Assembly (NCBI RefSeq): GCF_019112545.1
Contig: NW_025064906.1
Location: 413,100-477,099 of the forward strand
Origin: Guyanagaster necrorhizus
Taxonomy: Eukaryota > Basidiomycota > Agaricomycetes > Agaricales > Physalacriaceae
DNA length: 64,000 nucleotides
Reading direction: 5' to 3'
Each line of letters starts with the position of its first letter. Position 1 is the stretch's first letter. Position numbers and translations under genes: made by a program. The notes beneath the pieces were generated by a model. That model had not been told where the DNA came from. It ran no database searches and saw nothing but the letters and a program-made list of their open reading frames with translations. Of the stretch, positions 46,177 through 57,339 are shown one piece after another.

Positions 46177-47738
46177 CTAGGGGACTCTGGCATTATCAGA
46201 CATATAGTCAAAAATAGATTATATTATTCTGACTATGTTGAAACTCCAGAATATGAAGTTATTGGTGTAGGCAAATCTAAAGGCTTGAAAAGGGGAACTG
46301 TCAAGATTAAAATGGTTGAAGGAAAAAAGATCACTTCAGTCACACTAAAGGAGTGTATCCACTATCCTGACACACCATTCAATCTTATGTCACTAGGGTG
46401 CATCACTGATGCTGGATTTGAACTCAAATTTAAAGAATCCAAGATGAATATTATCTCACCACATGATAAAATAATTGGCCATGGAGATAAAATATCAAAG
46501 CTGTATAGCCTTGACATCATTGTTTCAGAAATAACTCAGGCCCATGCTACAAAATCAGTCCAATCATGACAAAAGTGGCATAAAACATTAGGCCACTTAA
46601 ACATGAAATCAGTAAAGAGACTATTTAGAAGGAAAATGGTCAAAGAGATGGATATAGATGAGTCAGCTGAGCCTCAGACAGATTACATAGCTTGGATAAA
46701 AGCCAAGCATCATACCAAGCCATTTCTACAGGAAGCTAAAAGAGACTATACTAAAATGGGAAAATGACATTTTTGGATTTATGGAGGCCAGCCCAAACTG
46801 AGGGTATCTATGGTGAAAGATATTACATAAGCTTTACAGATGAAAAATCCTAGAGGATAATACTGTATTTTTTGAAGTCAAAGCAAGGCATAGAAATTTG
46901 AAAGAAGCTCCAGCAGTATCAAAAATATATCAAAGTCCATAAAGAGAAGGATCTGAAGTTTATGAGGATTGACAATGGAAAGGAATATGTCAATAAAGAG
47001 GTAAAGAAATACCTCCAGGATAATGATATACAGTTGGAATTGACTGCAGCATACTCTCCATCTTAAAATAGAATTGCTGAGAGAATAAATCAGACTCTTG
47101 TGGAGCATGCATGCACCATGCTAGAAGAACATCACTTACTGAAGTTTCTATGGTCTGAGGCAGTGGCATATGCCACATACCTGAAGAACCAATCACCAAC
47201 CAGAGCTATCAAAAATGATCTAACTCCAGAAGAAGTGTTTCAGGGCACAAAACCAGATATTTCAGCACTCCAGGAATTCAGAGTAAAGTGCTGAGTGTTG
47301 CAGCAAGACAACAAGGGGTCAAAACTTGACCCAAAGTCAAGGGAATTTATTTTTACAGGTCTTACAGATGAATCCAGAGCCTGGAGATATTACAACTCTC
47401 AAACTAGGCAGATTCAGATCTCAAGAAATGTTATATTCTCTGAAAGCAACACTACAGAGCCTATAAACATAGACTATGTAGTCTCCCATCCTTTGTCACT
47501 TGAGGAGGAGTTAGAGAGCAAAGTTGAGCAGACTCCAGATAGAAATGATGGCATTTTGGATGATTCTATGGATGCTGAAAATGTTGGATCAAAAGACAAA
47601 ACAACCACTGATGTATCATCAATCAAATCAAAGTTCTCAATATGGCATGGGAAAGTGATTGAGCCACATGACAAATTGGCCTGGATTGCATCAAAGACTC
47701 AACTAAGTTACTGGACACTTCATAACCCAAGTGCATAA
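46177..47738 (+). pseudogene. copia 1 protease and integrase regions
   Basis: LGDSGIIRHIVKN (aspartic protease DSG) is followed by LKECIHYPDTPFNLMSLGC, then the pre-integrase histidine motif WHKTLGHLNMKSVKRL. Integrase core residues are visible in SFTDEKS, MRIDNGKEYVNKE and NRIAERINQTL, followed by LLKFLWSEAVAYATYLKN and the C-terminal EFIFTGLTDESRAWRYYN. In-frame stops occur at several points. Confidence 0.85.
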
Positions 47739-47939
47739 GCTGTGAAAACATCAGAACAACAGAGTACCTCAGAAGAATCCTCTCTAGAAGCTGCAAATGT
47801 TGCAATAGACTATGTATGCATTGGACAAACTGCAGACAACCTCAGTGATGAGCTATTAAACCTTGAAGAAGCTAAGACAAGGCCAGACTGGCATCATTAG
47901 AAGAAAGCAATGGATGAAGAATACAATCTATTGACTTTT

Positions 47940-49393
47940 CTAAGCACATGACAGCTGAAAGAATTACCCAAAGACAGATCACTTGTGGATTGCAAGTGGA
48001 CTTACAGATTGAAAAGAGATGGTGATGAAAAAATCATCAGATACAAGGCCAGACTTGTTGCAAAAGGATTTTCACAGGTACTCAGGATTGATTTTTTCAA
48101 GACATATGCACCTGTTGTCAGGCTGGACATATTCTGCCTACTTATAGCAATTGCCACTCAGAGAAATCTAATCATTTATAGAATAGATGTTGTTGGAGCT
48201 TACTTAAATGGTAAACTCAATGAGTCCATTTATATAGTACAGCCACCTGAATATTCAGATGAGAGTGGAAAAGCAACACACCTCAAATTAATATTGTATG
48301 GACTCAAGCAATCTGGCCAAGTTTAGAACAATAAATTAAATGCTATATTTTTGGGACTTGGATACATCAGATTGATCAGTGATCAATGTGTGTATATCAG
48401 ACAAATGAGTTCTGATCCCATAATTATAGCTGTACATGTTGATGACATGATATTGCTTATCTCAGATGATGAAACCATGTCTAAAATAAAAGAAGAGCTT
48501 AAGAAGAAGCTAAATATCACAGACATGAGAGAGATTCAATATATATTGGGCATGAAGATAGACAGGAATTAGGACAAGAGCACTATCACTCTATCTCAGA
48601 AGGCATATATTCTCAAAGTACTTGAGCGAATGAGCATGAATGACTGCAAACCAGTCAAAATGCCTATAGATCCAAATATACAGCTAGAGAAAATTCCAAT
48701 AAAAGACTTATGAGGTGTTGACACAGCCATAAGGCAATATTACTATACTGGTGTTAGATTACTAATGTATACAGCCAATAGATCCCAGCCTGACATTGCA
48801 CATGCTATCATCAAATTAAGCAAGTATGTGCAGAATCTGGCTGCTGAGCATGTCACAGCCTTGAAGTGGGTTTTCTGCTATCTGAAGGGGACTCTAGACT
48901 TTGGAATCACATATGGAGAAACTATGAATAAGCTGATATCTTATTCAGACTCAGACTGGAGAGAAGACAGAGCAGATAGAAGATCAATGTCTGATTATGT
49001 CTGTACTTATGCAGAGGGAGCTGTTACTTGGAGCTCAAAGAAACAGCCCACTGTAGCCTTATTCACTATAGAAGCAGAATATATAGCCCTTGCACACACA
49101 ACCCAGGAAGTAATGTGGCTATGAGCACTTTTAACTGAATTAGGATTGTCACCTTATAAAATGATGACTATTTTCATTGACAATCAATCAGCAATTAAAT
49201 TTGCTGAGAACCCCATATTCTATATATGATCAAAGCATATAGACATATGGCACCACTTTGTTTATGAGTGTATGGCTTCAAATAAAGTCAAGGTTCAGCA
49301 CTGCACATCAGAGGAGAACTTAGCAGATATATTCACTAAAGGCCTACTAAGACTATTATATAAGTATCTATCTGCAGGTAATCTAAGAACTTA
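47940..49393 (+). pseudogene. copia 1 reverse transcriptase and RNase H
   Basis: RT begins LVDCKWTYRLKRDGDEK, then RYKARLVAKGFSQ, FFKTYAPVVRLD, DVVGAYLNGKL, LYGLKQSG and the active site VHVDDMILL (F/YVDD form). Stops follow SGQV and DRN. The RNase H part carries MYTANRSQPDIAHAI, YSDSDWREDRADRRS, VTWSSKKQPTVALFTIEAEY and, after a stop where Arg is expected, HIDIWHHFV-type sequence near the end. Confidence 0.88.
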
Positions 49394-49407
49394 GAATTAA
49401 GAGGGAG

Positions 49408-49615
49408 TGTTGGAATAGCAATCCCAAGCAAGTATGAGAATGTACTTAAAGATATGATGCCAGTCAGCAGCAGCTGACTTGGATCATGATCTAGACTTAT
49501 TTAGTATTTCATAGAAAGATCTTGAAGTAATACAAAATGTATTTAAGTAGAACATCTCTCTTTTGAGAGGCTAATTCTAATCCTCTGTATATTACTCTGC
49601 TCTCTACTTACAACA
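49408..49615 (+). repeat. 3' LTR of copia element 1
   Basis: 208 bp, TGTTGG...CAACA, preceded by a polypurine tract and followed by agtct at 49,616-49,620, the mutated target duplication. Confidence 0.93.
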
Positions 49616-49989
49616 AGTCTAAATGCAAGAGTAGATGAAATTCAGAGAGAATGAAATTAAAAATGTCTGTCTGAAACCTAGACAATCAAGTGCAAGAGAG
49701 ATGAAACAAAGCACAGAAGAGAAAGGTAAAGAATGAGAAGGGAATAGAGAATAATGCAAAAGCAGTATGAGCAAACAAATCATGAGGGTGTATGATCAGG
49801 AGGAGACATCACAGAATGAAGCACTCCAATAGTCATATGAGCCTGAGTCATTATAGGCAGGCAGCTGGGTCTTGCATTGTCACCTGACCTGATGTGGAGT
49901 ATGCTGTTGCATCCTGGTATCAGAACATGCAGCTCTGAGGTGAGACTGGTGTCCTGCTCTTATAGCTGTTGTGAATGCAGAGAACAATG

Positions 49990-50400
49990 TTGATAAAGCA
50001 CTGGAGGCAGTCAATCAGTTGGCTCTTTCATCACAGTCAAAAATGAACACATCTCCCACTCAAATCAGCCCCATTCAACACCTCCAGACAGCAGAGATAA
50101 TGTTGAAGGACCACCTTGTTAAATTGAAACAATGAAATTCCATGTTTAGTCCCATTCCAACTATTGAAGAGATGATTAACTCTATTGCAGAAGAGTATAT
50201 TGAAGATCTTGAGGTGATGCCAACAGATGAGAAGATTGTTGCTGCTGTCAAGTATAATATTGCAGTAGAAAATGGGGAAATAACTGTTATTGACAATGAT
50301 GAGGAGGAAGAGGAGAGTGAGGAGAGTGAGAAAGAACAGACCTTGATAACTACAAGAAAAGAATTTGAGCTTATTTAAAAGCTGGAGGCATTTTGTGTTT
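49990..50400 (+). pseudogene. C-terminal remnant of a pogo/Fot1-like DDE transposase
   Basis: The open frame 50,142-50,378 reads PIPTIEEMINSIAEEYIEDL, then AVENGEITVIDNDEEEEES, and after a stop KLEAFCVSQDD. An acidic linker followed by 'KLEAFC' near the end, preceded by a Cys/His-poor helical region, is characteristic of the tail of CENP-B/pogo-type transposases of fungi. The catalytic DDE part is not present upstream. The recognition is by pattern only. Confidence 0.45.
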
Positions 50401-51238
50401 CACAAGATGACTAAGATGGATTAATATCACAGCTGAGAAAGTTAAGAGGAGCATTATTCAAGGAGATGCATGGAAAGCTGACCCAAAAGCTACTGACAGT
50501 ATTTTGGGGCAACAACAATATTGTCACATAGATCACATGTCACATCATATGCTATTTTGATTCTGCAAATGCATATAGTTTTGGTGTCTCCTGACTGTAT
50601 GCATTGTGAGACAGTCAACTATATATTTCTAAAGCAATCTTGTTTTTGACTATGTCTATGACTTTGTGATACAAATCTGGGAAAATGAAAATGTTTTTGT
50701 GAACCTAAGAGATATGTTCTATAATAGAGATGGTTACTGAGAGAAAGAAATCTTCTCTGAATTTTCTCTTCTGTGACTTATCTCATGCAAATACAGCTTT
50801 CTGCAACATCATAAAATAGTGCATGAGCTTCTGCTCTTCTGGCCATAAGAAATCCTCTGAATGGTTTTCATTTATAACATCATAATTCTCTTGGGTATAG
50901 TGTCCTGTCAGAGTGAAGTCTGGCAGATGAGCTGAAAGAGCTAGTATATCTGCCAGTGGATCCTCTGTGATTTCTCAGATTATCTAAAACTGTTTCAGTA
51001 ATATTGTGGATATAAACTTAATATAGTGTTCAATCTTTTTGTACTTCTTTTTCTTAGGCTTAAGTGTTAGGCCTCTACTAAACACTCACAAATGTCTAGC
51101 AATGCTTTCACTGGAATCCAATTCTAGATTCTGAGTCTGAGTCTGGTTTCAGTATAAAAGTATAATGAGGATAATGAGATAGGCAATAAAGATTTTGCAG
51201 ATAGGAATAAAGAGTTGTAGCTGATAGATATAGTCTGC
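50401..51238. other. CpG-poor non-coding sequence, no element recognised
   Basis: AT-rich with no open frame of note. It may be the decayed flank of the transposase fragment or of the gypsy element's LTR. Confidence 0.4.
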
Positions 51239-51811
51239 TGTTGTGACAAGAGTATTCACACCAGATAGTCAGAGAGTTTAGTAGGTGTATTAAACCTTAG
51301 CTCAAGAATGAGGTATATCAGTATGTACTACTGCCTTAAATACTGTCTAAAGAACTCTATGCCTTATAGATGTTAAGTCTAAGTGATATGTGACCTAAAC
51401 ATGTGATAAATGGATGCTGTATCAAGTTTATACAGTCATGTCTAAGTTCACTTCTGTGCTTATATAGTGTGTCTCAAGACTAATACAAGTCAGCTCAAGA
51501 TAGAATGGTGAAGAATAAACTTTAGCTTGAAGCTGGAAATATACAGCAAGAGCTATTCTACTTGTATACCATTCATCCTTGAGATAAATATATACCTACT
51601 AATTGTGTGTTTCTAAGCTACAGTGCTCATTGTTCTTGAATGTCACAAGTATCTACAAGAGAGTATTGTCCTTCATTAAGGAGTGTTATTGCATCAGAGG
51701 ACAATAGCTGACTCAGCCTATTATAATGACTAAGCCTGTCCCACAGTCCTAAGCACTCTGACTAAGCATAAATAGGGGTTAATCAAAAATGAAAATGAAA
51801 AAATTGTAACA
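51239..51811 (-). repeat. Probable 3' LTR of the gypsy element
   Basis: Begins TGTTACAA on the minus strand right after the polypurine tract. A plausible end is CTTGTCACAACA near 51,239, giving about 573 bp. Without a 5' LTR the end cannot be confirmed. Confidence 0.45.
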
Positions 51812-51904
51812 TTACCCCTCTTTAAGACCATCATTCCAATGGATTAATTTAGAGAGAGCTTATAGTTATAAATAGTGTCTGTCATATTTATATAATGTTC
51901 ATTT

Positions 51905-53500
51905 ACTCACTGGTTTAACTCTGGTTCATAGTCTTTCTAGCTAACCAAATAGTCAACTGTTGTTTTACTTCCTCCACTATGAGCACATACTTTGCAGAGG
52001 TAGTGGTTGAGTACTTGATCAACTTCATAGTGCTTCTTATTGTCAATAAGGATGGGTTCAGAAGATGATAGTCATTCATGATTTGAGAAGGTGAGAGCAA
52101 TATATAGTATGAGAAGTGATTCATTGAAGACATTGTGGATTCACCAGCCAGCAGGGAGTCAGAGTTTGTATGCTGACAGTCCAACTTTAGTGATGATAGA
52201 GAATGAGCCAGTGTATTTGTCAGCCAACTTCTGTTTGGGACAGGAAAGGTGTAAATTGCTTGTGTCAAGCCAAATCTTGTTGTTAATAGAGTATTCATGG
52301 GCAGAGCATCAATGCTTGTCATATTGTGCCTTTATGGATGCTGCTGTCTTTTTGAGAATAGTGTGAGTTTCATCATGAACTTTGGACATGGTGTGAGCAA
52401 AGTCCAAAGAAGCAGATATTATAGTTTATAATCATTCAGTATAGAATATGTTTGGATGGTGGCTATAATTAATGAAGAAGAGGGTTTTTCCCATGATAGA
52501 GTGAGCATGGTTGTTATGTTGAAATGCAGCTAAGGCAAGTCATTTGATCCAATCATCTTATCAGTAGTTAATAAACATACAGAGATATTTTTCTATCTTC
52601 TGGTTCACTCACTCTGTCTGACCATAGGTCTAGAGATGATATGCTATTGAAGTATTACTTTGGATGTTTAGGAGGTGATATAGATCATCAAGGAACTTTG
52701 ATACAAATTGTGGTCCTCAATCAGAGATTATAACCTGTAGCATTTTATATTTTATATAGACTTTGTCATGAAGAATTTTTACCCACCCTTCAGATGATAG
52801 TTCCATTGAACATATGATTAGAATAATGGTCTTAGAGAACCAATCAATGATTATGATGATCACATTGTAACTATTGCAATCTGGTAGGCTGATGACTGTA
52901 TCAACTAAGATGTGAGTCTATAGTCTCTGTGAGACTTCATTCAAATAAAGTGGAGCTGCATGTAGCTGAGTAGATACCTTTCCTTATTGACATATTTTGC
53001 ATTCTTTCATGTATCATTCTATATCCTGTCTCATCTTTGGCCACCAATACTCATGTAAAACTAAGTCCTTGGTCTTTATGATTTCTGGGTGTCCTGCCAT
53101 TGCATAGTTATAGCATGTTGTGATGATTTTCCCATGAAGTTGATAGTCTTAGAGTATATAGATCTATAGCAAATCAGTCCACTGTTCTTCATCATTCTCT
53201 GCTCATGATTGAAGGATGAGGCTACTTGTTGGTCTCATTAGCTGGTGTTCTATGTGGTGCTCTTAATTCATTCATAGATCTCTTCTTCTGTTAGTATCAC
53301 TATCACACAAAAATGTTCAAGCTTCAATAATACCACTCCTTCATTGTCCTCACCCTCCTGATCATAGTCTACTCATTGACTAAAAAGGTCAGCCTTCTTA
53401 TTTGCTGCACCAGCTTTATAATACAATGTGTAGTTGTATTCAGATAGTTCTGTGATCTATTGTATCTATTGTCAATTAAGTTTTTGAGAGAGTCAGAAGT
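51905..53500 (-). pseudogene. gypsy RNase H end, integrase and chromodomain
   Basis: From 53,500 downward: ITELSEYNYTLYYKAGAANK, the end of RNase H, then a highly degenerate integrase. The integrase C-terminal region KIWLDTSNLHLSCPKQKLAD precedes KYTGSFSIITKVGLSAYKL and IHNVFNESLL. It ends in a chromodomain-like stretch, HYEVDQVLNHYL followed by YLVS-stop-KDYEPELNQ, where a Trp codon has become a stop. Chromodomains of this kind direct insertion to heterochromatin. Confidence 0.75.
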
Positions 53501-53505
53501 ATTAG

Positions 53506-53828
53506 TGTTGGAGTTAACAAGGTAGGAGTGTGGATGTAGTGAATGAGGAAAAAGTTTTGGAAGAGAATAGACACTAGAATAAAACACTGTAATGTTAATC
53601 TTAGCATTATGGTTGAAAGCTGTATTAATTACCTAGGATAAAATGTCATAATATTACTATATAGGTGATAAGTAAGTATGATCAAGAATAGATATGTATA
53701 GGAGATACTCATATCTCAGCATTATGGTTGAAAGCTGGGATGTACAGAACAGTGTGACATGCCAAAAAAAAAGGAATATCAAATAGGTAAGTGAACATGT
53801 GTGTATTGTACTGTTCCTATGTCTAACA
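53506..53828 (-). repeat. 3' LTR of copia element 2, with a 115-bp internal insertion
   Basis: The minus strand starts TGTTAGACATAGG after a polypurine tract (ttttgagagggag) and ends CTCCAACA. It is 114 bp longer than the 5' LTR because agcattatggttgaaagctg occurs twice (53,603-53,622 and 53,718-53,737), enclosing extra sequence. Confidence 0.88.
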
Positions 53829-53855
53829 CTCCCTCTCAAAACATAAATGGTTTGC

Positions 53856-54614
53856 TTACATGATGCCCAGCACCTCTGCAAATTTCTTGAATTTTAGACA
53901 AGCCAATAGTTTTATGAGGATGTTGGCAACCATATTATCAGTTGGGTAGTACATCAGTTTGATGTGGCCTTGTTCAATGGTTTGGTGAATGAAATGGTAC
54001 TGAACTCCAATATACTTCATTAATTCATGGAATACTGAATCCTTGGCAATAGAAAGTGCATTTTGACTATTAGAGAAGAGGATAGTAGGGTTTGTTGGGT
54101 AAATAGAAGGGTTTGCAATGAATATGGAGAGTTCTGAGAGGAGTTTGTGAAGCCATATCATATTCTTCAATGCTGGTGTGAGTCCAACATATTCTGATTC
54201 ACCAGTGGAGACAGTAACAATTGGTTGCTTTCTTGATGTCCACACAACAGCACCTTGACCCATGAATAGGATAAATCCAGACATAGACTTTTGTCCAGGC
54301 TGGTTGGCATATGCTGTGTCATGATAGCCCTTAGGACTGATGCCAGGACCACTGATTATGAGCTGTTGATCATGTGTACTCTTGAGATAATGGAGGACTT
54401 GGAATCCTGCTTTTAGGTGAGTTAAATGTGGGTTTTCTATGAATTGTGATAATGCTGATACTGGATAGCTGATTTCAGGGTGGAATCCAACTGCAACATA
54501 TATGAGGGACCCTAGCAGCTTGTGATAGAGTGCTTTTTCATGTAGCATAACAGATTCTGTGGATATGGAGGGTGAATCTGGGTTTAGATCAAGATTCACT
54601 TCCATTGGCATCAC
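53856..54614 (-). CDS. copia 2 RNase H and RT C-terminal part
   Basis: A 252-codon open stretch. LHEKALYHKLLGSLIYVA and PEISYPVSALSQFIENP are the RT thumb. YHDTAYANQPGQKSMSGFIL, AVVWTSRKQPIVTVSTGESE and HELMKYIGVQYHFIHQ follow the copia RNase H pattern, with its acidic residues partly replaced (for example DADWAG-type to DTAYAN). It is the longest open stretch of this element and ends VLGIM at 53856. Confidence 0.85.
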   Translation of the reverse strand: MMPMEVNLDLNPDSPSISTESVMLHEKALYHKLLGSLIYVAVGFHPEISYPVSALSQFIENPHLTHLKAGFQVLHYLKSTHDQQLIISGPGISPKGYHDTAYANQPGQKSMSGFILFMGQGAVVWTSRKQPIVTVSTGESEYVGLTPALKNMIWLHKLLSELSIFIANPSIYPTNPTILFSNSQNALSIAKDSVFHELMKYIGVQYHFIHQTIEQGHIKLMYYPTDNMVANILIKLLACLKFKKFAEVLGIM

Positions 54615-54639
54615 AAATAGTGCTATATCCTAAACTCTG

Positions 54640-55613
54640 AATCATTTTGTGATCTGATCAATGTGGGCTGGCTGTCCAATGCTGATGGTGCACCTTTCTC
54701 AGTCTCAAGTGATATGCATTCCCAAAAGCCAATGTATGAGTCTGAGATCAACTAGCTCAAAATGTGAGCTTATTTCTCATTTGAATCAGTCTGATTCATT
54801 TTGAGAGTCTGCAATGATAGTGAAATCATCTGTGGCAACTGTGACAATAGTATATTTGATCTCTGATTCGATCTGGTAGAAAACAGCCTCATCTGCATTG
54901 CTGATAGTGAATTCTAGAGAGATCATTGTTGCCTTCAGGATCTGGTATCAGCTGCATCCTGCTTGTTTTGTGCTGTATAGACATTTGTGCAGCTTGACAT
55001 AAATGTTCTGGCCTTTGAGGTGTTCTGAAATTATGAAGAATTCTTCATATCTGTTTGGAAACTTGATATAGATTTTCTCAGTGATATTGGCATGCAGATA
55101 TGCATTTTTGATATCAGCTTGGTCTATAATTGCATTTTGAGAGGTGGCCATGGAGAGTAGGATACAGAGAGTGAGAAGACAAACAACTAGGGCATAGGTG
55201 TTGAAGTAGTCAATACCTTGGATCTGAGAGAATCCTTGGGCTACAAAATGGGACTTAGCCTTTTCAGGCTCACCAGTTTTATTTTGTTTGACCCAGTAGA
55301 CAAACCTTGTACCCATGATGTTTGCATCTATAGGAACATCTTCTCTTTTCATCATCTTCTATGCTTTCTTTTTCTTGCACTGCCTTATCTCTGCAAGCAT
55401 TGATTTGCACCATTTCCCTTCATCAGGACCACTCAGTGCCTCCTTCATGGTTACTGGTTTGACATCCACTATCATAGCATAGTTGACTAGTGAGTAGCTG
55501 TTTAGTTCATCATCATCATCTGATTCTGACTCATCTTCAGTTGCTGTTGCTGCAATTTCAGCTATAGTGAGATGTTTGTGCAAGTTTGAGGGTGCAAATT
55601 GACCAGGTTTCAA
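54640..55613 (-). pseudogene. copia 2 reverse transcriptase
   Basis: Starts in an acidic linker (EDESESDDDDELN), then VTMKEALSGPDEGKW, RFVYWVKQNKTGEPEKAKSH, VAQGFSQIQGIDYFNTYA, DIKNAYLHANITEKIYI and LYSTKQAG. The active site reads TVATDDFTI. Stops occur after KKKKA and later in the palm region. Confidence 0.82.
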
Positions 55614-56334
55614 GGCTGCAGATTGCTTAGAGTGGCTGGATTGAGAGATAGGATCAGATTCTATATCTGTTAGTGGAGATTTGGAATGCTCTGAATGAGT
55701 TTCTGGGAGTGGTTCATCTGGCAGGTTTTCAAAGGGTTTAGAAGTGATTGATGACTTTGGGACAATAGAGTCGGTATCTTTATCCTCCCTCTTGACTATG
55801 AATGGTTCCAGAGTCAGGTCATTCTTATTGAAGTATACATCATGTTCAATGCTAACTTTTCGCTTTTTAAGCTAGTAAACTCTCCAGCCTTTGGCTTCAG
55901 TATCAATACCCATGAAGCAAGTTTTGATAGCATGCTCCTCAAGCTTTTCAAGTGCCTTTACTCAGATCCAGCATTGGCATCCCTATGGGTGAAGACCTGA
56001 GATATTAGGCTTCCTGCCAATTGCCATCTTGAATGGGGTTTTTTCTGATAGTATCACTTTTGTTGAGGTGCAGTTGTAGATTCATTTGGCATGCCAGTGA
56101 GCTTCAGCCTAGAGATATTTTGGTAACTCTGAACTGATTAAGAAAGCTCTAGTCATGTCCATCAGATAGCCATTTGAATATTCAGCAATCCCATTTGACT
56201 GGGAAATCATATACATTTAGGTGTCAAACAGTTCCTTTTGACTTGAGATGCTGACCAAACTCTTTGCTAGTGAATTCTCCCCCTCGATCCATACCAAGAA
56301 TCTTGATGACCTCTATGCCTTGCTGAATCTTGAT
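55614..56334 (-). pseudogene. copia 2 integrase, degenerate
   Basis: Pieces of the integrase core and C-terminal domain are recognisable by position between the pre-integrase zinc region and the RT linker, but in-frame stops break them. No open stretch of note remains. Confidence 0.55.
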
Positions 56335-57201
56335 CTATATCTCATAACATTTATATAACTCAAAAGTATCTGATTTCTTTGATAAGTATTTGGATTTTGA
56401 TTTGTGGATGTATAGGTCATGAAACATGCAGGCATAGTGGGCTCCCCCTAATGATGCCATAAACATTGGGCCCATCAGGTCTCTGACAATCTTGTCACCA
56501 CTATTTTTGATATATTTATATTGGCCTTGTTTTGAGAATGGCTTGCACTTTGCTTTGGCCTTTATACAGGTCTTGCAAAATTCTAGTTTGAAGTTAAGAT
56601 CAAGCTCAATTCCTTTAATATAGCTATCGGCATACATATGGCAAAGAGTGGTGTGACTTTGGTGAGCACAAATGTTATATAGCTCAGTAATGTTCACCTT
56701 GAGCTTATCTGCTGCCATAGTGACATCTGGTTTGGCTGCTATAGTTTGCTGTATATTTGGAGTTGAGATTATGTATAAGCCACCAGCTTCAGAGATTTTT
56801 GCAATGATCTTAGCATCTGGCTGTGATGTGCAGATGTATATGGTGTGGTTGGAGTGTTCAATATAGATGGGAAATCCAGCATAACTGACTTGTGAGAGTG
56901 ATATAAGGGTGTAAGCCATTTTTGGTGTATGATATGCATTTTGAAAACTCATGATGGTGGGTTTCTGTCTCTTTCTCATGGAAAGTGGTAGTTGAAGATC
57001 CTCTTTTCCTATTGCATAGAAAACTTGGCCATTTGCAGCTTTGATGGGCTTTGATTTGATTTTGGTATAGTTTTTGAACTTCTGACATTCAGATGAGTAT
57101 GTTTTTGATGCTCCACAATCTGCTAATACTATAATGTTCTCTTCTTTTGCTGCATAGGTATCACCCTCAGCTCTATAGTCAGATGTGCATATCAATGCCA
57201 T
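56335..57201 (-). pseudogene. copia 2 protease and integrase N-terminal zinc region
   Basis: A 288-codon open stretch. VLADCGASKTYS holds the aspartic protease site (normally D-S/T-G-A, here DCGA). NAYHTPKMAYTLISLSQVSY follows. The HHCC region is LYNICAHQSHTTLCHMYADS with CKTCIKAKAKCKPF, and the integrase starts at GDKIVRDLMGPMFMASLGG. His residues of the zinc site are partly retained. Confidence 0.82.
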
Positions 57202-57339
57202 ATTCTTGTGATCATTGTCATCAGCTATGATAGTGATAACATGTTCATCATCACTTTTATCAATAGCTGCAGATACTGACTCTTTTGCCTTTTTCTTCTT
57301 CTTAGCCTTATTTTTTTTTGAAGCTGGATCTTGTCCTGT

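Larger units (their letters stand above)
45064..49615 (+). mobile_element. Ty1/copia LTR retrotransposon 1 (full length, inactivated)
   Basis: 4,552 bp with two 208-bp LTRs, 5-bp target duplication, primer-binding site and polypurine tract (aattaagagggag just before 49,408). Domain order is gag, protease, integrase, reverse transcriptase, RNase H, which defines copia. The frame is interrupted by many TGA, TAG and TAA codons at places where Arg, Gln or Trp are expected, for example the Q-to-stop before NRIAERIN and W-to-stop after FRVKC. These fit C-to-T or G-to-A changes. It cannot move by itself. It sits inside inverted-repeat arm 2. Confidence 0.95.
40144..49870 (-). repeat. Inverted duplication, arm 2 (interrupted by a copia element)
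   Basis: Reverse complement of 13,400-18,515. Homology starts sharply at 40,144 and runs to 45,063. It resumes at about 49,616, right after the copia insertion, and fades near 49,870. Without the 4,552-bp insertion and its duplicated 5 bp, the arm is about 5.17 kb. The portion outside 44,724 has lost its CpG dinucleotides relative to arm 1 (for example arm 1 TTCGCCGTCGTC at 13,831 corresponds to TTTGCTGTCATC here). Confidence 0.92.

Noticed and set aside
50142..50378. Stand-alone acidic small protein
   Set aside because: The sequence fits the acidic tail of a pogo-type transposase, and stops surround it, so it is treated as a remnant.
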